DNA of 64,000 nucleotides from Lates calcarifer (GCF_001640805.2 NC_066833.1:11723344-11787343), one strand, 5' to 3'; positions 13,801 to 28,500 are shown, numbered from the stretch's first letter. Notes: generated by a model not told the origin, from the sequence alone. Made by a program: numbers and translations.

Positions 13801-15893
13801 TCACTTCAACTGCCCCCAGGTGACATTCTGTACAGTGGAATGAACTACTAAATCATCTCTTAATTGCTGTGAGTTCATGCTATATTGAGTTTATGCACTT
13901 AGTTATACTTATATTGTATTCCTTACTTAAAAGTAGCAAGATCTGCAAGATAACATAAGCACTGGTTTTCTTCATTTTTTTGTTCCACTTCTTGTCCTTA
14001 AAGGAGACAGGCTGTGACAAGAGTGCAAAAGATTTGCTGACATTTATATCCTCCTCTGTGTCCATCACATTGTACCTTCCTTTGAGGGTAAATATCAGGA
14101 ATATTGATCATGTTTGGCACAGCCACTCCCAACTTCCAGCAGAGGAAAAAACCTGGTCTGACTCCCTGTGTACCAATGTATGCAAAATACAGACCCTCGA
14201 GGCTTTAGCTCTTCTCCTTTCCCTCACTGCAAGGGAGTGCAAAAGTTGACCTTGACTAACTGGTTTAGATGAAACCCAAGAAGCACAGCAATCAGGTATC
14301 TGCAGGCTCATATGCACAAAGAGAGCTGGTGGGCAGATATGAGACCATAACTCAACCCAGTCGGGCTCAGTGAGGGGTAAAAAAACACTGCACTGTTGTA
14401 TTTGTGTAGATGGGAGGACTGTGTTGCCTTTGGCAGAGGATGATAAGATGGTGCGCAGCAAAAAATACAGGCTGCTAAAAAACCCTTTAGCTTCCAATTT
14501 GGTGTGCAGCCTCCATTCCTGAGCAGTCATGGTCGCTGCCAGACACCTGCATGATTTCAAAGTGGTGGCACTTTTGCCTGCACAGCTTTTAGACTTCAAA
14601 GGCCTAGAGCTAAGGCCACACTGCCCACTATTACACTGCCAGTATGTTCTCTGTTCATATCAGCACTCACCATCTCTATAGGCACAAACTCAGTTCTAGA
14701 GGAGATTGACACCTGTTTTTTCATGCTGCCTCTGCCAAGGGCATTACAATTAACAAGATTGAGGGAGTCAATCCATCTTCTAAGAGAACAAATTACTCTC
14801 TGGAAATATTCATTGAGTGCATTAGTCATCATTTCCACTAGGCGGAGCCAGAAACACCACTAGAGCCTTAAAAAGATAGTTGCTCCCCCAACTGGTTTCT
14901 CATCATCTCAAAAAACCCTCAGACATGGATCTGGATTTATCCATTTCTTCTACAACTTACATTTGGCTCATTTGCAGTATTTCATGATTCACTGATCTGA
15001 TTTTATTTCCCTGTGCATAAGAAATGGTATGCAATTATAGTGCTGTCTTAACAGGCCAGAGAAAGACATGCATTTAACAGCTCTAACAATCATATTTCAC
15101 CTTGCCTTGTTGTAGCCAAGAGAAGAGCAAAAGTGTGGGAGGGGAAAAAATAACATTTAATTTTAAGCACTTAGAACATGAAGCTTTGGTTAAAAGGAAC
15201 AGTACAAATTTCATCTTAAATTTCAAACTTAATCAATAAGGTATTCTTAAATAGTGGAAATTACTATTCAGATAAGTGTTAATACAATGCAAATGCAGAC
15301 CAATATATTATAGTGAACAGGGACTTGCATGTCTGGAAAGATGCAGAGTTTTATTAAAATGTCAAATATAACTTTTTTGTACTTGACAATCTGCACATTA
15401 TATTAATCAGAAATTCAACTTCTTGCAAATGGGATGTTTTTGTCCTGAGCCAAAATGCCTATCATCAACATCAAACTTTGAATGCTTAAATACCCTGTTA
15501 TTCAAAACTAAATATCCTAACAAGTGTTGAATTGATCCCTGGTAATATCCAATTCACAGATTTCACACAAGATTTACAATATGGCTAAAAAGTTTGATCA
15601 CACAGATGGTTCAAAATTCCCTATTCTGTTATCAAGACAGTCTGAACTGTTAAATCTCATCACCTTTCACTTGACTTCCTGCGTTGAAAATAACACCAGC
15701 AAAAATCTATTTTGCTTACCTCTAGTGACTGAGGTCTTTAAGTCAATATAGATCCCTGTTGTGATGCCGTGTGTTGTCAGAACTTCACCCAACTTTCATG
15801 TTTAAAGCAATGATCAGTTCTCCTAACACAACCAGCTCCATTTCAAAACAGAGGAATGTGTCACATTGTATACTGAGCTGAGCTGCACACTTT
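10900..15893. other. intergenic interval between the ralb 5' end and the nepro 3' end
   Basis: About 5 kb of AT-rich DNA. The longest open frame (14108-14599, minus, 163 codons) has no motif I recognise and no exon signals. Candidate polyadenylation hexamers for nepro (AATAAA on the minus strand) occur, for example at about 15352-15357. I see no tRNA, recognisable transposon or second gene. Confidence 0.5.
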
Positions 15894-18417
15894 TCATTTG
15901 TTCCCTTGGATGTGCAGATTCCAAAGTGTCAGAAACCTACTGCAGCGAAAAATATCATCTATGTCATCGTGGCTGTCACAGTCGATGGTCTGAGGTGTTG
16001 CCCCGTACATAGTCCTGCTTCTTTGACCATCGTCTGACAGTCCAGACACAGATAACTCACTTTTCCTCCTTCCTCTCTTCTGGCATTTCTTTTTCATGCC
16101 AGTTTTGGTTGTTGAAGACTTAAACTGACTCCTGAGTGACTGAAAACGCGTTTTCAGGCGAGCGTGTCTCCTTGTTGCAGCAGGGGAATGGCAGGTTCTT
16201 GGCGCTGACCCTTGAGGAGATGAAGCCCAGTAAGCTTCCCGTCTGAAGCTCTGCAGCTTCCTTTGGACACTGAGGATGAGGACAAATTATATTATATTAA
16301 ACATGCACGTTTAATATTGCAACTTATATTCAGTGGTGTTGCTCTTACTTGTAACCTGCAGCCTCTAAGCATTTCATCTTGTGGCACTTCAAACGCAGGA
16401 AGATTAGAAGGCGTTTTTCCTTTTCCATCCTCTGGGATTTGCACCACAGGATCATTTCTTCAAGATGGATTGCCATGTCTGCGAAAGTAGTAGCTTCTCT
16501 TATTTGTTTCTTGAATTTTTGCTTCTCTTCAGCCCTGTGAGTTCCCTGTGGGAAGGATTTGCCCTTGGATGCCAATGTAACATTAGATAGGATGATTAGC
16601 TGACAGCACTTGGCAATTAAATATTCTTTAAATAATAAAAGAATAAATACATAGATAAATAAATACTTGATCTGGTTTCCTCACATACCTCTGTAAAGTT
16701 CCCAAAAACCTTAAGAAAAGACTTCATGTCAGTGCCATGAGCTATACCTGGGGAAAAAAAAAAACTGATGTTCTACTGTTGAACAATTAAAAGAATATCT
16801 CACACAAGTATGACACTTGTGTCTTTATCTACTTAATCTACATTTTTTTCATGTCAGTAAATTAAAGAAAGATTAAGAGAAAGGTTATGTACAGTTAGCA
16901 TAGATATGTGCAAACACTACACGTTACACCATTCATCCACAGTATGTGAATTAAACTGTAATGAACTAATCCATGCAACAACAAATAAAGCTCCCAACCT
17001 CTTTCAACAGCAACACCCAGGTCTTCTTTAACCTGCCTGACTTTAAGAGAAGGTTTATTTTTCTTCTGCTGTTTTTTCTTGTGGTCTGTGCCATGGGAGC
17101 CATGCTTTGGTTGTTTGAGCAGTTTCAATGCATCAGTGGGGCCCAGGAACTGAGCCATGTCTGGTGGCAGGGAGAAGTCTCTGAGGTAGGGCATGGGCTG
17201 AGCAATGGAGACTTCTCTGAGGAACTCCAGGAGCTGCTGATACAGAGTGGACAGGCTGACCAGGATACCGCGGAAAATCACCCTGATGGGGAACATGGAC
17301 AGGTGGATTCAGACCATGGAGGCTGTTTTAGAAAGCAAATCTTATTATTTCAAAGGGAGATTTTCTCTACAACTGCCTCTATCTTGCAGATGCAACAGTG
17401 AGGAAGCAGCACTCACCATAGTCGACTGAGCATGCTGGTTATCACAACATTCAAGATAACAAACTCTTCCCATTTCATCTGCTGCTTTGCGAGTCTGAAA
17501 CAAATATCTGTCAAGGGCAAACCTGTGAAGTGACTTAAGGAGGGCCAAGAGAGTTGAGCTTAAATCAAACCAAAGAATCTATGTTTGCAAACATGTGAGG
17601 TCTTCAGAGAATTCTATCACATGACTCATCAGGAATAATTATCCAGATGTTTCATAATGATGCCACGCCTGGAAAGGATACGCGAAAGCCCTGCTGCAGC
17701 GATTCAATGTACAGCTCATCAGCTCGGTGGCTCCCAGCACTTTGAGACAGAGCCATTCCAGCATGGGTTGACTGGGAACATCACACTCACCAGTTTTGAT
17801 GCCCAGTCCTCTAAAAAACACACACATGTGCACAGATACTTCAATTTTTTTTTCTCCACTGCATCAGCTAGTTAGGTAACCCACTTCATTACATCTATGC
17901 CAGCTTTCACACTGCAGCAAATCCCAGCTTTGATGCTGGTGGAGGTCTGGTCTGCGCTGAACCCGTACTACCTACCTTTGAATCCTGTTGGGACAAAGAT
18001 CAGTCAGCTCCTCAAGAGCCACATTCAGCTTCATGTTCTTCAGCCTGTTTATACATTGTTCAACCTATGAGAGAAAAGATAAAATATGTGGCATACTGGT
18101 GAGAGGACGTTTTTGTTGCTTATGCCTGCTACTCTACTACTACCTTAAGGTTAATTACCAGAGAGTGAATCCTAAAAGACTGGCATGCCTCCCATCACCA
18201 GGATTGAGATAAATCCTGCTGCAGCTAGATGTGTAGGCTCTCACCTGTTTTAAGCCCTTGAAAGTCTTGATTCCTCTGTAGCTGTTATTTAGGACGTACA
18301 GCAGCTCGTAGAGAAGCCGTATCTCCGTTTGTAGAATCTCACAGCAGAGTAGCTTAAGAACTTTCTCGTTTTCCACCAACAGAGATTTAATGTTTTCATC
18401 TGGAGAACAGCAACAAT

Positions 18418-18454
<37 letters not shown>

Positions 18455-18700
18455 CACACACACACACACACACCAATATTTCAGCATTTCATATCCATAT
18501 GAAGGTGGATAGGAGGGTGTAGTGTTCCACCCACCACCACACCACACCACGTGGACTGAAAGCGATATCACGCAGCAAAGTAAGACATTTCTTGTTATGA
18601 GACCACGCATCGTACCTGTTGTTGAGCTGAAATGTATACGGACAGTGGAAACAGCGCCAGGGAAAGGAATGTTTACCCTGTTCCACGGTGCTCCTGCCAT
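15894..18700 (-). CDS. nepro: Nucleolus and neural progenitor protein (Nepro, C3orf17 orthologue)
   Basis: Nine coding exons on the minus strand: 18616-18700, 18399-18245, 18064-17976, 17810-17682, 17494-17417, 17282-16999, 16747-16689, 16545-16349 and 16269-15894. All junctions are GT-AG and the phases agree (1452 nt, 483 aa; human is about 567). The match to vertebrate NEPRO is clear in blocks: PWNRVNIP near residue 5, [15 protein letters not shown] (79-93), [14 protein letters not shown] before [18 protein letters not shown], the [12 protein letters not shown] segment, [19 protein letters not shown], a basic stretch ([11 protein letters not shown]) and an acidic DDIDDIF near the C-terminus. 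NEPRO is a nucleolar protein linked to RNA processing and early neural progenitors; human variants cause a skeletal dysplasia. The start is the first ATG in a frame that matches human. The C-terminus runs about 18 residues past DDIDDIF, unlike human, which ends soon after that motif. Confidence 0.95.
18404..18472. repeat. compound (AAC)n(AC)n microsatellite in nepro intron 1
   Basis: About 16 AAC units pass into about 10 AC units. The repeat starts within 10 nt of the acceptor AG (18401-18400) of nepro exon 2. On the transcribed strand it reads (TG)n(TTG)n and so occupies the position of the pyrimidine tract. Confidence 0.95.
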
Positions 18701-18800
18701 GCTTCTCTATACACACTAAAAAGAAAAAAAAAAACATGCGGAAGTCAGCCAGCCAATTGTATCCGATTACACAGAAACGTCAGAGTTGGCATTAAAGGCA
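18701..18800 (-). promoter_or_regulatory. candidate nepro promoter with an ETS-like site
   Basis: The 517 bp between the nepro ATG and the tex30 stop must hold the nepro start site. GCGGAAGT at 18738-18745, about 40 bp upstream of the ATG, fits an ETS/GABP core, which is common at housekeeping promoters. I see no TATA box. This is a sequence-motif inference. Confidence 0.3.
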
Positions 18801-19159
18801 CAGCGCACAGAATGACGTTAACAGCTAGCACACATTTACAGTCTATGCTAACACAGCAAACCATTGGGTTATTGTTAACCGCAGTTATTCGCTATATATT
18901 AAAACAAACAAGCCAAAAGAAAAAAGAAAAAAAACCCACCGCACAAATCTTCAAAGTACATTACTTTCTCAATCCAAGCTACTTAATAAGTCGACAGTGT
19001 AAAGCTTTCAGTGAGCTGTAGATGACCCACTGAGGTCTGAGGCAAATGACCTGAATGGCCTGAATGTTAAGTGTGTTATCCACTGAAAATATGGTTTTGG
19101 TAGCTTTAAATAATGTCTCCATTATTATTCTGAAAAAAAGACACAACAATTCGACTGAA

Positions 19160-19185
19160 ATTTATTTTTAAAACTATGCTTTATT
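19160..19185 (-). terminator. tex30 polyadenylation signals
   Basis: Two AATAAA hexamers on the minus strand (plus-strand TTTATT at 19161-19166 and 19180-19185) lie 32-56 nt past the tex30 stop codon. They imply a very short 3' UTR. Confidence 0.55.
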
Positions 19186-19216
19186 CAACAAACAGAACTC
19201 AATAAAACAAAGAAAA

Positions 19217-20952
<1,736 letters not shown>

Positions 20953-21374
20953 TTCAAGATGTTCCTTCTCTCATATCAAACATTACAGTACCACAAAAGA
21001 GTGACATCTAGTGTTTGGGAGTGGTCATTACACCTTTACCAAACGACTCTATCCCAGTAGAGCTGGCAGTTTGTTTGTCATGCCCAAGCACACTTGAGCA
21101 GGCCAGGTGCTTATTGACTGTAGCTTAAATCTAGAGCTGATGCTTAAATTTCTCCTCTTAATATACTTTTAGGTTGTAAATATGGGTATAAGCCTAAAAT
21201 ATAATAGCAGAAAAAAACAATCACTTTCAACATACAAAATGAAATATATTTATTTCAAAAATGAGATGAGGTGATATTCACATAATATTCATACAATTAA
21301 TCCACACTTGGACAAATTATTTATTTGGCAACATATCAGATATAAGACTGCTCTGTAACTGGGTGAAAGTTCAA
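20953..21374 (-). promoter_or_regulatory. compact poglut2-tex30 spacer: poglut2 3' UTR and tex30 promoter
   Basis: Only 422 bp separate the poglut2 stop codon from the tex30 start codon. Minus-strand AATAAA hexamers at 21320-21325 and 21249-21254 are candidate poglut2 polyadenylation signals. That leaves about 300 bp for tex30 promoter and 5' UTR sequence. No TATA or GC box stands out. Confidence 0.5.
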
Positions 21375-24300
21375 TCAGAGTTCATCTTTTGCCTGAAAAA
21401 CAAACAAAAAAGACTAATGTTAGAATTAGGAGTGGAGGCACTAAAAAATGTAATTTTTATTTTCAACTTGCGTTGATGTAGAAAGAAGAGGTGATTTAGT
21501 TGCAGTAACCCCTTAAATACACCAGAGGGAGACACAATCTGTAGTGTGTTAAACTACTGCTTAATTTGTGGTAGCAAAGTTTCAATGTTAATATCAGTAT
21601 GGAAAGCACAGGTATAAATAATAAAACAAATAACATCTGAATTCCATTGAGCTGCTTCTGTTTCAGGGTCCCGGTATTGTTCATGCTAGCTCAATGCCAC
21701 ACTGTCATGGCTCACTGAGTTACAGTTATTGGCGCAATACAACCATGATAACCTAAGTGAAACAGTACCAAAGTCACTTTGATGTAAGGGACACTTGTTG
21801 GTCCTCCTTACCCTCTTCCTTTGGCAGGAACATGGAAACAGGTCATCAGTGGGCTGCTCTACAAGCTCCATGCCCTTACGAACCATAGGCTCTGTGACCT
21901 GGAGTTTGGCGTACTCCTATAAGAACATTGAACTTGAAAAGAAATACTGTACGACAGGCAGGAGTAGTACGTCCAGATAACAACTTTGCTTTTAAAAACA
22001 CATTTCTGAGTTATGTGAAGCCATTTTATCCAGAGGAACATAAATAATGTAACAGAGTGCCAATCTAACTTTGAGCCCTGCATGACTGTATGATGAGGGA
22101 GTTGGGTAATATTTTCTTACAGCACTGCTGACACTACTTTTTGTAGTACCTTGACTTTCTCAATTTATCAACTGATATAACTCTGTAATTGCAGAAATAT
22201 TACCTTGAAAAGTTTGTAGTAGTAACAAAATATGCTGTCGCCCATAAGATGATTGCGGGCAAACTGCTGACCCATCAGTGCAATTTTCTTGGCCTGAAAG
22301 ATATAAAGTGTCATAGCATCTTTTTTATTTTTTTAAATTTTTTAATTAGAGTAACAAAGACAAGAAAAAAAATGAGTCCATACTGAAAACAATGTTACTA
22401 AGCTTATTCTTAAAGAGGCAAATAAGGATCCAGTGAATAGGATTACGAAATGCACAGTCCATAATCATCATCACCTCTTCATCATGGTCACGAGCCCACT
22501 GGATCTTTTCCAGCAGGTCTCCCAGGTCTGCCCTTATTGGGATGTAGTGCTCCCATGGTTGAAGCTCATTGTAGAAATGCTCATAGTAGCCAGAGTCCTG
22601 CTTTAAGACCACACTGTCTCCTGCTAACAGGTAAGGCAGTCGATATGCTGCCACAGTGCCATCAATGTTTATTTGGTACTTGTACTGGCGGCAGACAAGG
22701 AAAAGAAATAAAAATCAACTATTTTTCAAAATCAATGCTAGTTAGAGCAAAATGAGAGAGGTTTTAGAGATAAAATACATTTGAAAATATATTGGTTTAC
22801 TTCAGCTTTCTGCCTTTTTGTGCAGATTGGGTTCGTTTAGCTTGTCTGAACATGTGTGCTGCAAATACCTTCCAATGGTTGTAAAACAATTAAACACTGG
22901 AAAGAGCTGCTGAGTTATGTGTTAATTCTTACTGGGCCTTGAAAAACTGGCAAATTTTAATGATTACATGGTAATATCTGTTTTAAGGCTATTATCACAA
23001 TATCCCTTAATGAAGCTTGTAAGACTCCACATTGCATAATATAATTACAGATGTTTTTTTCCAAGACAATACATCAGAAACTATGCTATAACAGGGCACT
23101 GACCTTGAAAAAGTCAAAGAAAGAGACGTGTTTCACCAGCGGCCCATAAAGGCCCTCGTCATGCTTGAAGAAGAAGAAGTTGGTAAAAGCTGCATCTATC
23201 ATGTCTGGGTGAGCCCTTGAAAGCTTGACCAGCTCCAGTCGCTCCTGACGACTGTCTCTCCCCCTCCAGAAGGCTGTGGCATTCTTCTCTGACCATGGTG
23301 GTCCTGAGTTGGCCTGAACTGACATCATGTCCAGGCTTACTCTGTTCATTGGGCGGACACAATGCCGAATGTCAAATCTGGTGTGCTTTCTGAAGTTATT
23401 AATCTCAGCATCAGTAAGTTATGCCCTCATACTAGATAATGGCATCTGACAAGACAAATGAGAGAGCTTCTGACGGGCTGAGTGCTGGCTAAATCTAAAA
23501 AAAAAAAAAAAATTGCCAGCAAAAATCTTCTTATTGTCACACACAAATCAGCCCCCTCACATTTCATAAAAATGCATAAGGTATGACTTTACTCAAGGAG
23601 AAAGGAGTGATGAGAAAATAATGAGCATCCTGACACATGTTTTATTTGAGTGTCATTATTCTGTCCACACTATGACAGTGTCAGGGCACAAGCTGTGCAT
23701 AGGCCTGATTGTCCCCACTGTCATCTGTTCAGAAAAGCTGGGCGCATTTTGAAATGTCTTTGTGACAAAGACATAAAACATTTTAACCAAAGGACTCAAA
23801 GTTTATTTTTTTAATTATTAATTTAAACTGATTTTCATACTGGATTGTGCTGAACAAATGCATTTACCAAATATACTGAGACAAAAAGATTTACTGAAAA
23901 GTATCAAAGTATTCAGAGAAAAAGAAAGAAAGAAAAGATAATCAACTTTTCTGCTCGCCATAAGTCTGGGTCACTAATAGAGTTTGTAAGTGAAATGAAT
24001 CCAGACTGCCAATCACATGCTCCTTGAGGGAGCAAACTTTTGTTTTTGGGAACCACTTTTCAAGCCTTCAGGCAGTGGTTATTTGATACTCATAGGATTT
24101 TTGGTAGCGTATTCCTTTAAGGGTGCCCAGACGTGACGGATAAATGACTTAGTGAATACAAGCAAAAATCAGTAACGTTTAGTCTACACAAGAGTTTACA
24201 AATCCTTTATCCTTGAGTCCAAAATGCTGAACATTTTGTGCTGTACATACAGAGCCTTACCTTCCCATGGTCTCAAGGACAGACTCAGTCAGGTCATAAG

Positions 24301-27300
24301 TGGGCATGACAATATCTCTGGTATTGTTAGAGCCACACCAAGAAAAGATAGGATGAATCTTGTCAGTGGGTTTCCTCTTCTCCAATGGCCAGTCACCCAG
24401 GTTTACAAAAAACTCCATATCAGGAAGCCGTACCTGGACGCACCACACCATAGAGAAGGAAAATGGAGTATATTCTTTAAAAGAAAAAGGCTATCAATTA
24501 CAAAATATATATTAAGAAAATAACAGAAGAGACATAATAGAAGAGGCACTGCTGCCTACTCCTGTTTTCAAATGTATAAATATTACTGAAGAATCTTTGA
24601 ATCCTTACAAAGCATCACACCCTCCCAATGAAAGGATTAATCAAATATAGAAGTGTAAAATTCATTCTAAATTTCTGTCAAGTCTATGTCTAGTCATCTA
24701 AAAGTAAATGATAAATAAAACTTATCATAAAGCGTGTTAATGATTAAATATGTTGCAATATTTCTGTATCATACAGGTGGTTTAGGAAGACCTTACCTTT
24801 CTGATAAGTGACAAAAGGATGGCATCCATGAAGATTCTAAAACCTACGTGTTCTCCAAAAGTTTTAACATAGACCTAAAAGGAAAAAGAAACTAAAAACA
24901 TCATAGTGCTCAGGAATAAACTTTGGTTCATAACTTTAAGCCACTACAAATGAAAAGTTCTAAAGTGCTATGGGTGAAATCATAACAGCTAATGAGCTTG
25001 CATGTCAACAGATCCATCGGCATAACATATGAGCAAACTCCATCTGCTGACGCACAATTAGATATAGAAAGAAAAAACAGTTACAAATCTACAATGTACA
25101 AAATTTGTGAAACAGAGTTTTGTGTTTGTAATGATTTACAGTCTCTTTGTATAAACTGTCCAACTGTATACATTTCAATGGGACTGTAAATCACTGAAAA
25201 CTGATAAATTACTGGATGTTCCCAGGTAATGCTAGCACTGTGTGAATCGGGCTTTAGACATATCACTGTTACAGCAACCTGGATTGACGTCCACAGTGGT
25301 ATTTTGAGAAGACTGTACCCCTGAACACCTGGCTGACACACTGTTCTTTCAGGCGTGTCACATAGCTTCAGGCTCTCCTGGCTGACTTTACATTATTATA
25401 TGGCCCTAATTACTATTCAACCTAAAGAAATACTACCCTTTGTTATTATACTACCCTTTGGTCATAAATCGCAGCCTACTGCATGTTTAATATTTCATAT
25501 AACATGGTGATTTTGATATATACTGCTAACTTTATTGCTTATTACTTCTGTTTTTAGTGGTTCTGGTGTTGTAGATATGGTGTACCTTGTCATCTTTGAT
25601 GGTATAATGGCAGAGGCTTTGACGCTGTCCAAAGCGCTGTGGGATCTCCTGAGCATTACGATCTGGGTTGACACTAGTGAACAGGGATAGGTCCCTGTCT
25701 ATCTGGGGGAAGGACTCAGGGCAGTGCATGTGGGCTTCCCATACAGAGCCACTGGGCTGGGGACAGTCACATCCCTCATGGTAGACTGGGCCTGTACAGG
25801 ACAAACACAGAAACATCAGTGAGATCTTTCCCTTGCACATGCCATTAACATGTGCTGTCATTGTGAGCTACTAGATCCAGAAAAATACAAATCTCATCCT
25901 AAAACATATTTTGTAGGTGGATAAGGTTATGGGTCGACCTTTGAGGATGAACGGTGACTTGGCGATGTGCTTGTTCTTGAGCAGAATGTGGATGTGAAGG
26001 TCCGTGTAGGTGGCATACATTCTGTAGCGAACCAGGAATGACCCATCCTTACGATCCAGAACCTGGATCCAAATCCTGGTGAACTGCTCCACTGGAGACA
26101 CAATCTTCACTTCAAATGTATTCTCACCTGGTGATTTTGTTAAACTGAGGGAAAGAATATGGAGACTGTGAAAGAGAGAACAAAGCCCAAAAAACTGGCA
26201 GCAAGTTGTACAAGTAGCATTGTATGACTTATTTTTTACTTTTAAAAACATCAAAGTTCCTGTTCTCTATATACAAAAAAATCTGGGTGGCTCATGAAAA
26301 AGATGTTTCCTTACACAACAGTATACAGTTTCTAGATTTTTGTGGTATTCCTTTCAAAGTCCTTCATTTTTACTACTAATACTGATTAAACTTTTAACAT
26401 AATTACATATTGAAAACTGTAAATCCATGGTACATTTATTCTGATGCTAATCTGAAGGTGGTGCAATTGTTATTTTTACTTCCAAAAATATGCATGCAAA
26501 ATAACAATGACTGTTATGACCGAAAACGCGGAGCTCCTTTAACTGAATGTTTACATTAGTTGCTGAGTATTACTTGCTCTACACTATAGCTTAAGGGAGA
26601 AGTATCTGAGGGAAAAAGTAATCTATATTCTTGATCTTACCACAAACTCATAAATAATACAGTCAGAAAGTATTAGGACAATGACACATTTTTTTGTCAT
26701 ACTAACTGTACCAAAACAGTAAAATCATATTATAGTAGTGATACAGCTGTATCAGCAACATACACTGTAATAGATTACAGTGTATGTTGCTGATACACTT
26801 TCATGGTATATTGCTATCACCATGCTACTACTGTGTCTCTTCTGAACCAGCAGACAACAATAATGTAGTTTTTTGTAGTGACCATGAATGGAACTGGGAA
26901 ACTGATATATATCTTCAGACGGAAAGCATGTGTGAAAGTGACACCCACTGAGTAACTACACACACAGTGTCATACCTTCATTGGACCCATGGGAGCTTTT
27001 TACTTAAAGGCGTCACTGGAGGTTCTCTAACATCTTTCTGTCTGCAGGACAAACTTTGATGTCTGCTCTCCCATTACAGACTAGTTTAGTGTATTTTCAC
27101 ACTACACCACACGTGGTTGACAGATTTACTATGGTGTCCTTTCTTTATAATCACGCCATCTTGAGATTAACAGAGAAATAGTAACAATGTCCTGCCTCGT
27201 CAAAATTAGAGGGAGCTCACCTTTTCACCTGCCTGTCATTTTTCAGCCAGGGTATCTCCAAAACAACAACACACGCCCAAAAATGAGAACTTTTTTATTC

Positions 27301-28016
27301 TAGAAATGATATTAGAGAAAGTGACTGTTATGATGCATTTGAGTACATTCAGTTCTTAATGGGAAAACCAGACGCGAGGGCTTCCGAGCTTAAAAGAATC
27401 TACCCCCATGCGCTTCTTAGAAAAACATTAAAGACAACGTGTTAGCAAAAATGAACCTTAATTTGGGCAGAATCTTTGTTAACTGACAGATAGAGATGCC
27501 ATTTTTACTGTTCATCACATATTGCAGTTGTTTATTAAATTAGTAGACAAACCTCGTGCCCTCTGGCTCATGTAGAGACACCTGTTTCCTCAAAACAAGT
27601 TGTATTAATTATTATATTTTTTATAATGATACATTGTCATTATCATTATACTTTGCTGAAACCGATGTTTACCACAGTCCTCGCTTACGTTGTCTCTTAC
27701 TATACCACTACATGCCGCTACATGGAGCACTTGAAAGCAGCACTGTTTTCCTATTAAAATTTACAGGTTATAGCGACTGGAGACGTGGCTACAGGGCGCC
27801 ATAGCAGGCCTAAATTACTCACTTTTTTCCCGAGCTGTCCACCGCCTGTATGTAGAAAAATCGAGCTGGAAGTACAATGTTTGCCTCCAGTCCAGGTCCC
27901 CATACCAAAGTTTTTGCAGCACTGAGTACCAAGCCCGCCTGAGCCCCTGGGAGTTCATGTCTGAACATATCCAGACAGCAGGGTAGCAGCAGCCACGAAA
28001 ACAATCGAGGAGACAT
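21375..28016 (-). CDS. poglut2: Protein O-glucosyltransferase 2 (POGLUT2/KDELC1)
   Basis: Ten coding exons on the minus strand: 28016-27823, 26144-25939, 25791-25586, 24874-24797, 24433-24261, 23341-23104, 22684-22475, 22293-22204, 21916-21812 and 21392-21375. The total is 1518 nt (505 aa; human about 502), with every junction GT-AG and in phase. The enzyme adds O-glucose to EGF-like repeats (Notch, fibrillins) in the ER lumen. A hydrophobic signal peptide (about residues 1-27) precedes a filamin-type Ig domain (about 35-133, with WGPGL and KSPFILKG). An NLT sequon is at residue 65. The CAP10-type glycosyltransferase domain follows, with [52 protein letters not shown] and [10 protein letters not shown]. 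The last five residues are AKDEL, an ER-retention tail. The tex30 neighbour matches human 13q33, which supports POGLUT2 over POGLUT3. Confidence 0.97.
26658..26860. mobile_element. probable Tc1-like MITE remnant
   Basis: A TA dinucleotide (26658-26659) is followed by CAGTCAGAAAGTATTAGGAC and a T-rich stretch. This resembles ends of widespread non-autonomous Tc1-like repeats of fish as I remember them. The perfect palindrome at 26748 lies inside. The opposite end was not identified, so the right boundary is approximate. Confidence 0.35.
26748..26797. repeat. perfect inverted repeat, 24-bp arms with a 2-bp loop
   Basis: The left arm 26748-26771 is the exact reverse complement of the right arm 26774-26797, separated by AG. 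Weaker mirrored similarity continues outside the arms (TAGTAG..TGATA on the left, TATCA..CTACTA on the right). This suggests a larger decayed palindrome, probably a MITE. Confidence 0.95.
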
Positions 28017-28500
28017 AACTGTCCAACGTCGACTCTTCTTTAACGTTAGCCTTCTTACAGAGGTTCACTACCCAAACTTGCCATTATTGCATTCAACATA
28101 TCCAAATCGCAACAAGATGAATAGAAGTCAATGGAAAATGTTTCAGTGTTAGTTTCTTCCGTTTCCATGTGGAATAACACAACTCATAAAACGTGGCATT
28201 GCCGGTGACTTAAATCTGGCTAACATTGTGTTATTTTAATACATGCTGAACTGACTGACAGAGCGCTTACCGTTAGCTACCTCCAAATTCTCGTAGAGTT
28301 CAGTAAACTATTCCTGAATGAACAGGGGGCGGGAGCAGAACGCGCAATACAGCGATCCGGTTGGTCGCCCCTTTGCCTATTCTGGATTGGATTGGCTCAG
28401 TGAGCAATTGACTCCTGAACGAAATTCTGATTGCACAGGCACCCGGAAGTAAAACCCGCATTCTGGGCATGACGCTAAATGACTGGGGCGGATATACACA
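28017..28500 (-). promoter_or_regulatory. poglut2 promoter and 5' UTR region
   Basis: The sequence upstream of the poglut2 ATG becomes CpG-rich between about 28200 and 28480. It contains a GC box (GGGGGCGGGA, 28325-28334), two tandem inverted CCAAT boxes (ATTGG at 28386-28390 and 28391-28395) and a consensus ETS site (CCGGAAGT, 28443-28450). A donor-like GTAAGC near 28268 (minus strand) could end a non-coding exon. The layout fits a TATA-less housekeeping promoter. Confidence 0.6.

Larger units (their letters stand above)
26144..27822 (-). other. poglut2 intron 1
   Basis: 1.68 kb between coding exons 1 and 2. It contains a perfect 24-bp-arm palindrome (26748-26797) and a Tc1-like terminal sequence (from about 26660). 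I recognise no exon in it. Confidence 0.7.

Noticed and set aside
14108..14599. 163-codon open frame on the minus strand
   Set aside because: No recognised motif, no exon signals, and no match to any transposon or gene I know. A frame this long can arise by chance in 64 kb.
17412..17548. Alternative reading of the nepro exon starting [10 protein letters not shown]
   Set aside because: The frame that matches NEPRO ([13 protein letters not shown]) is a different one, and phase with both neighbours fixes it.
18289..18471. Open frame encoding runs of Cys and Val
   Set aside because: It is the translation of the (AC)n(AAC)n microsatellite in nepro intron 1.
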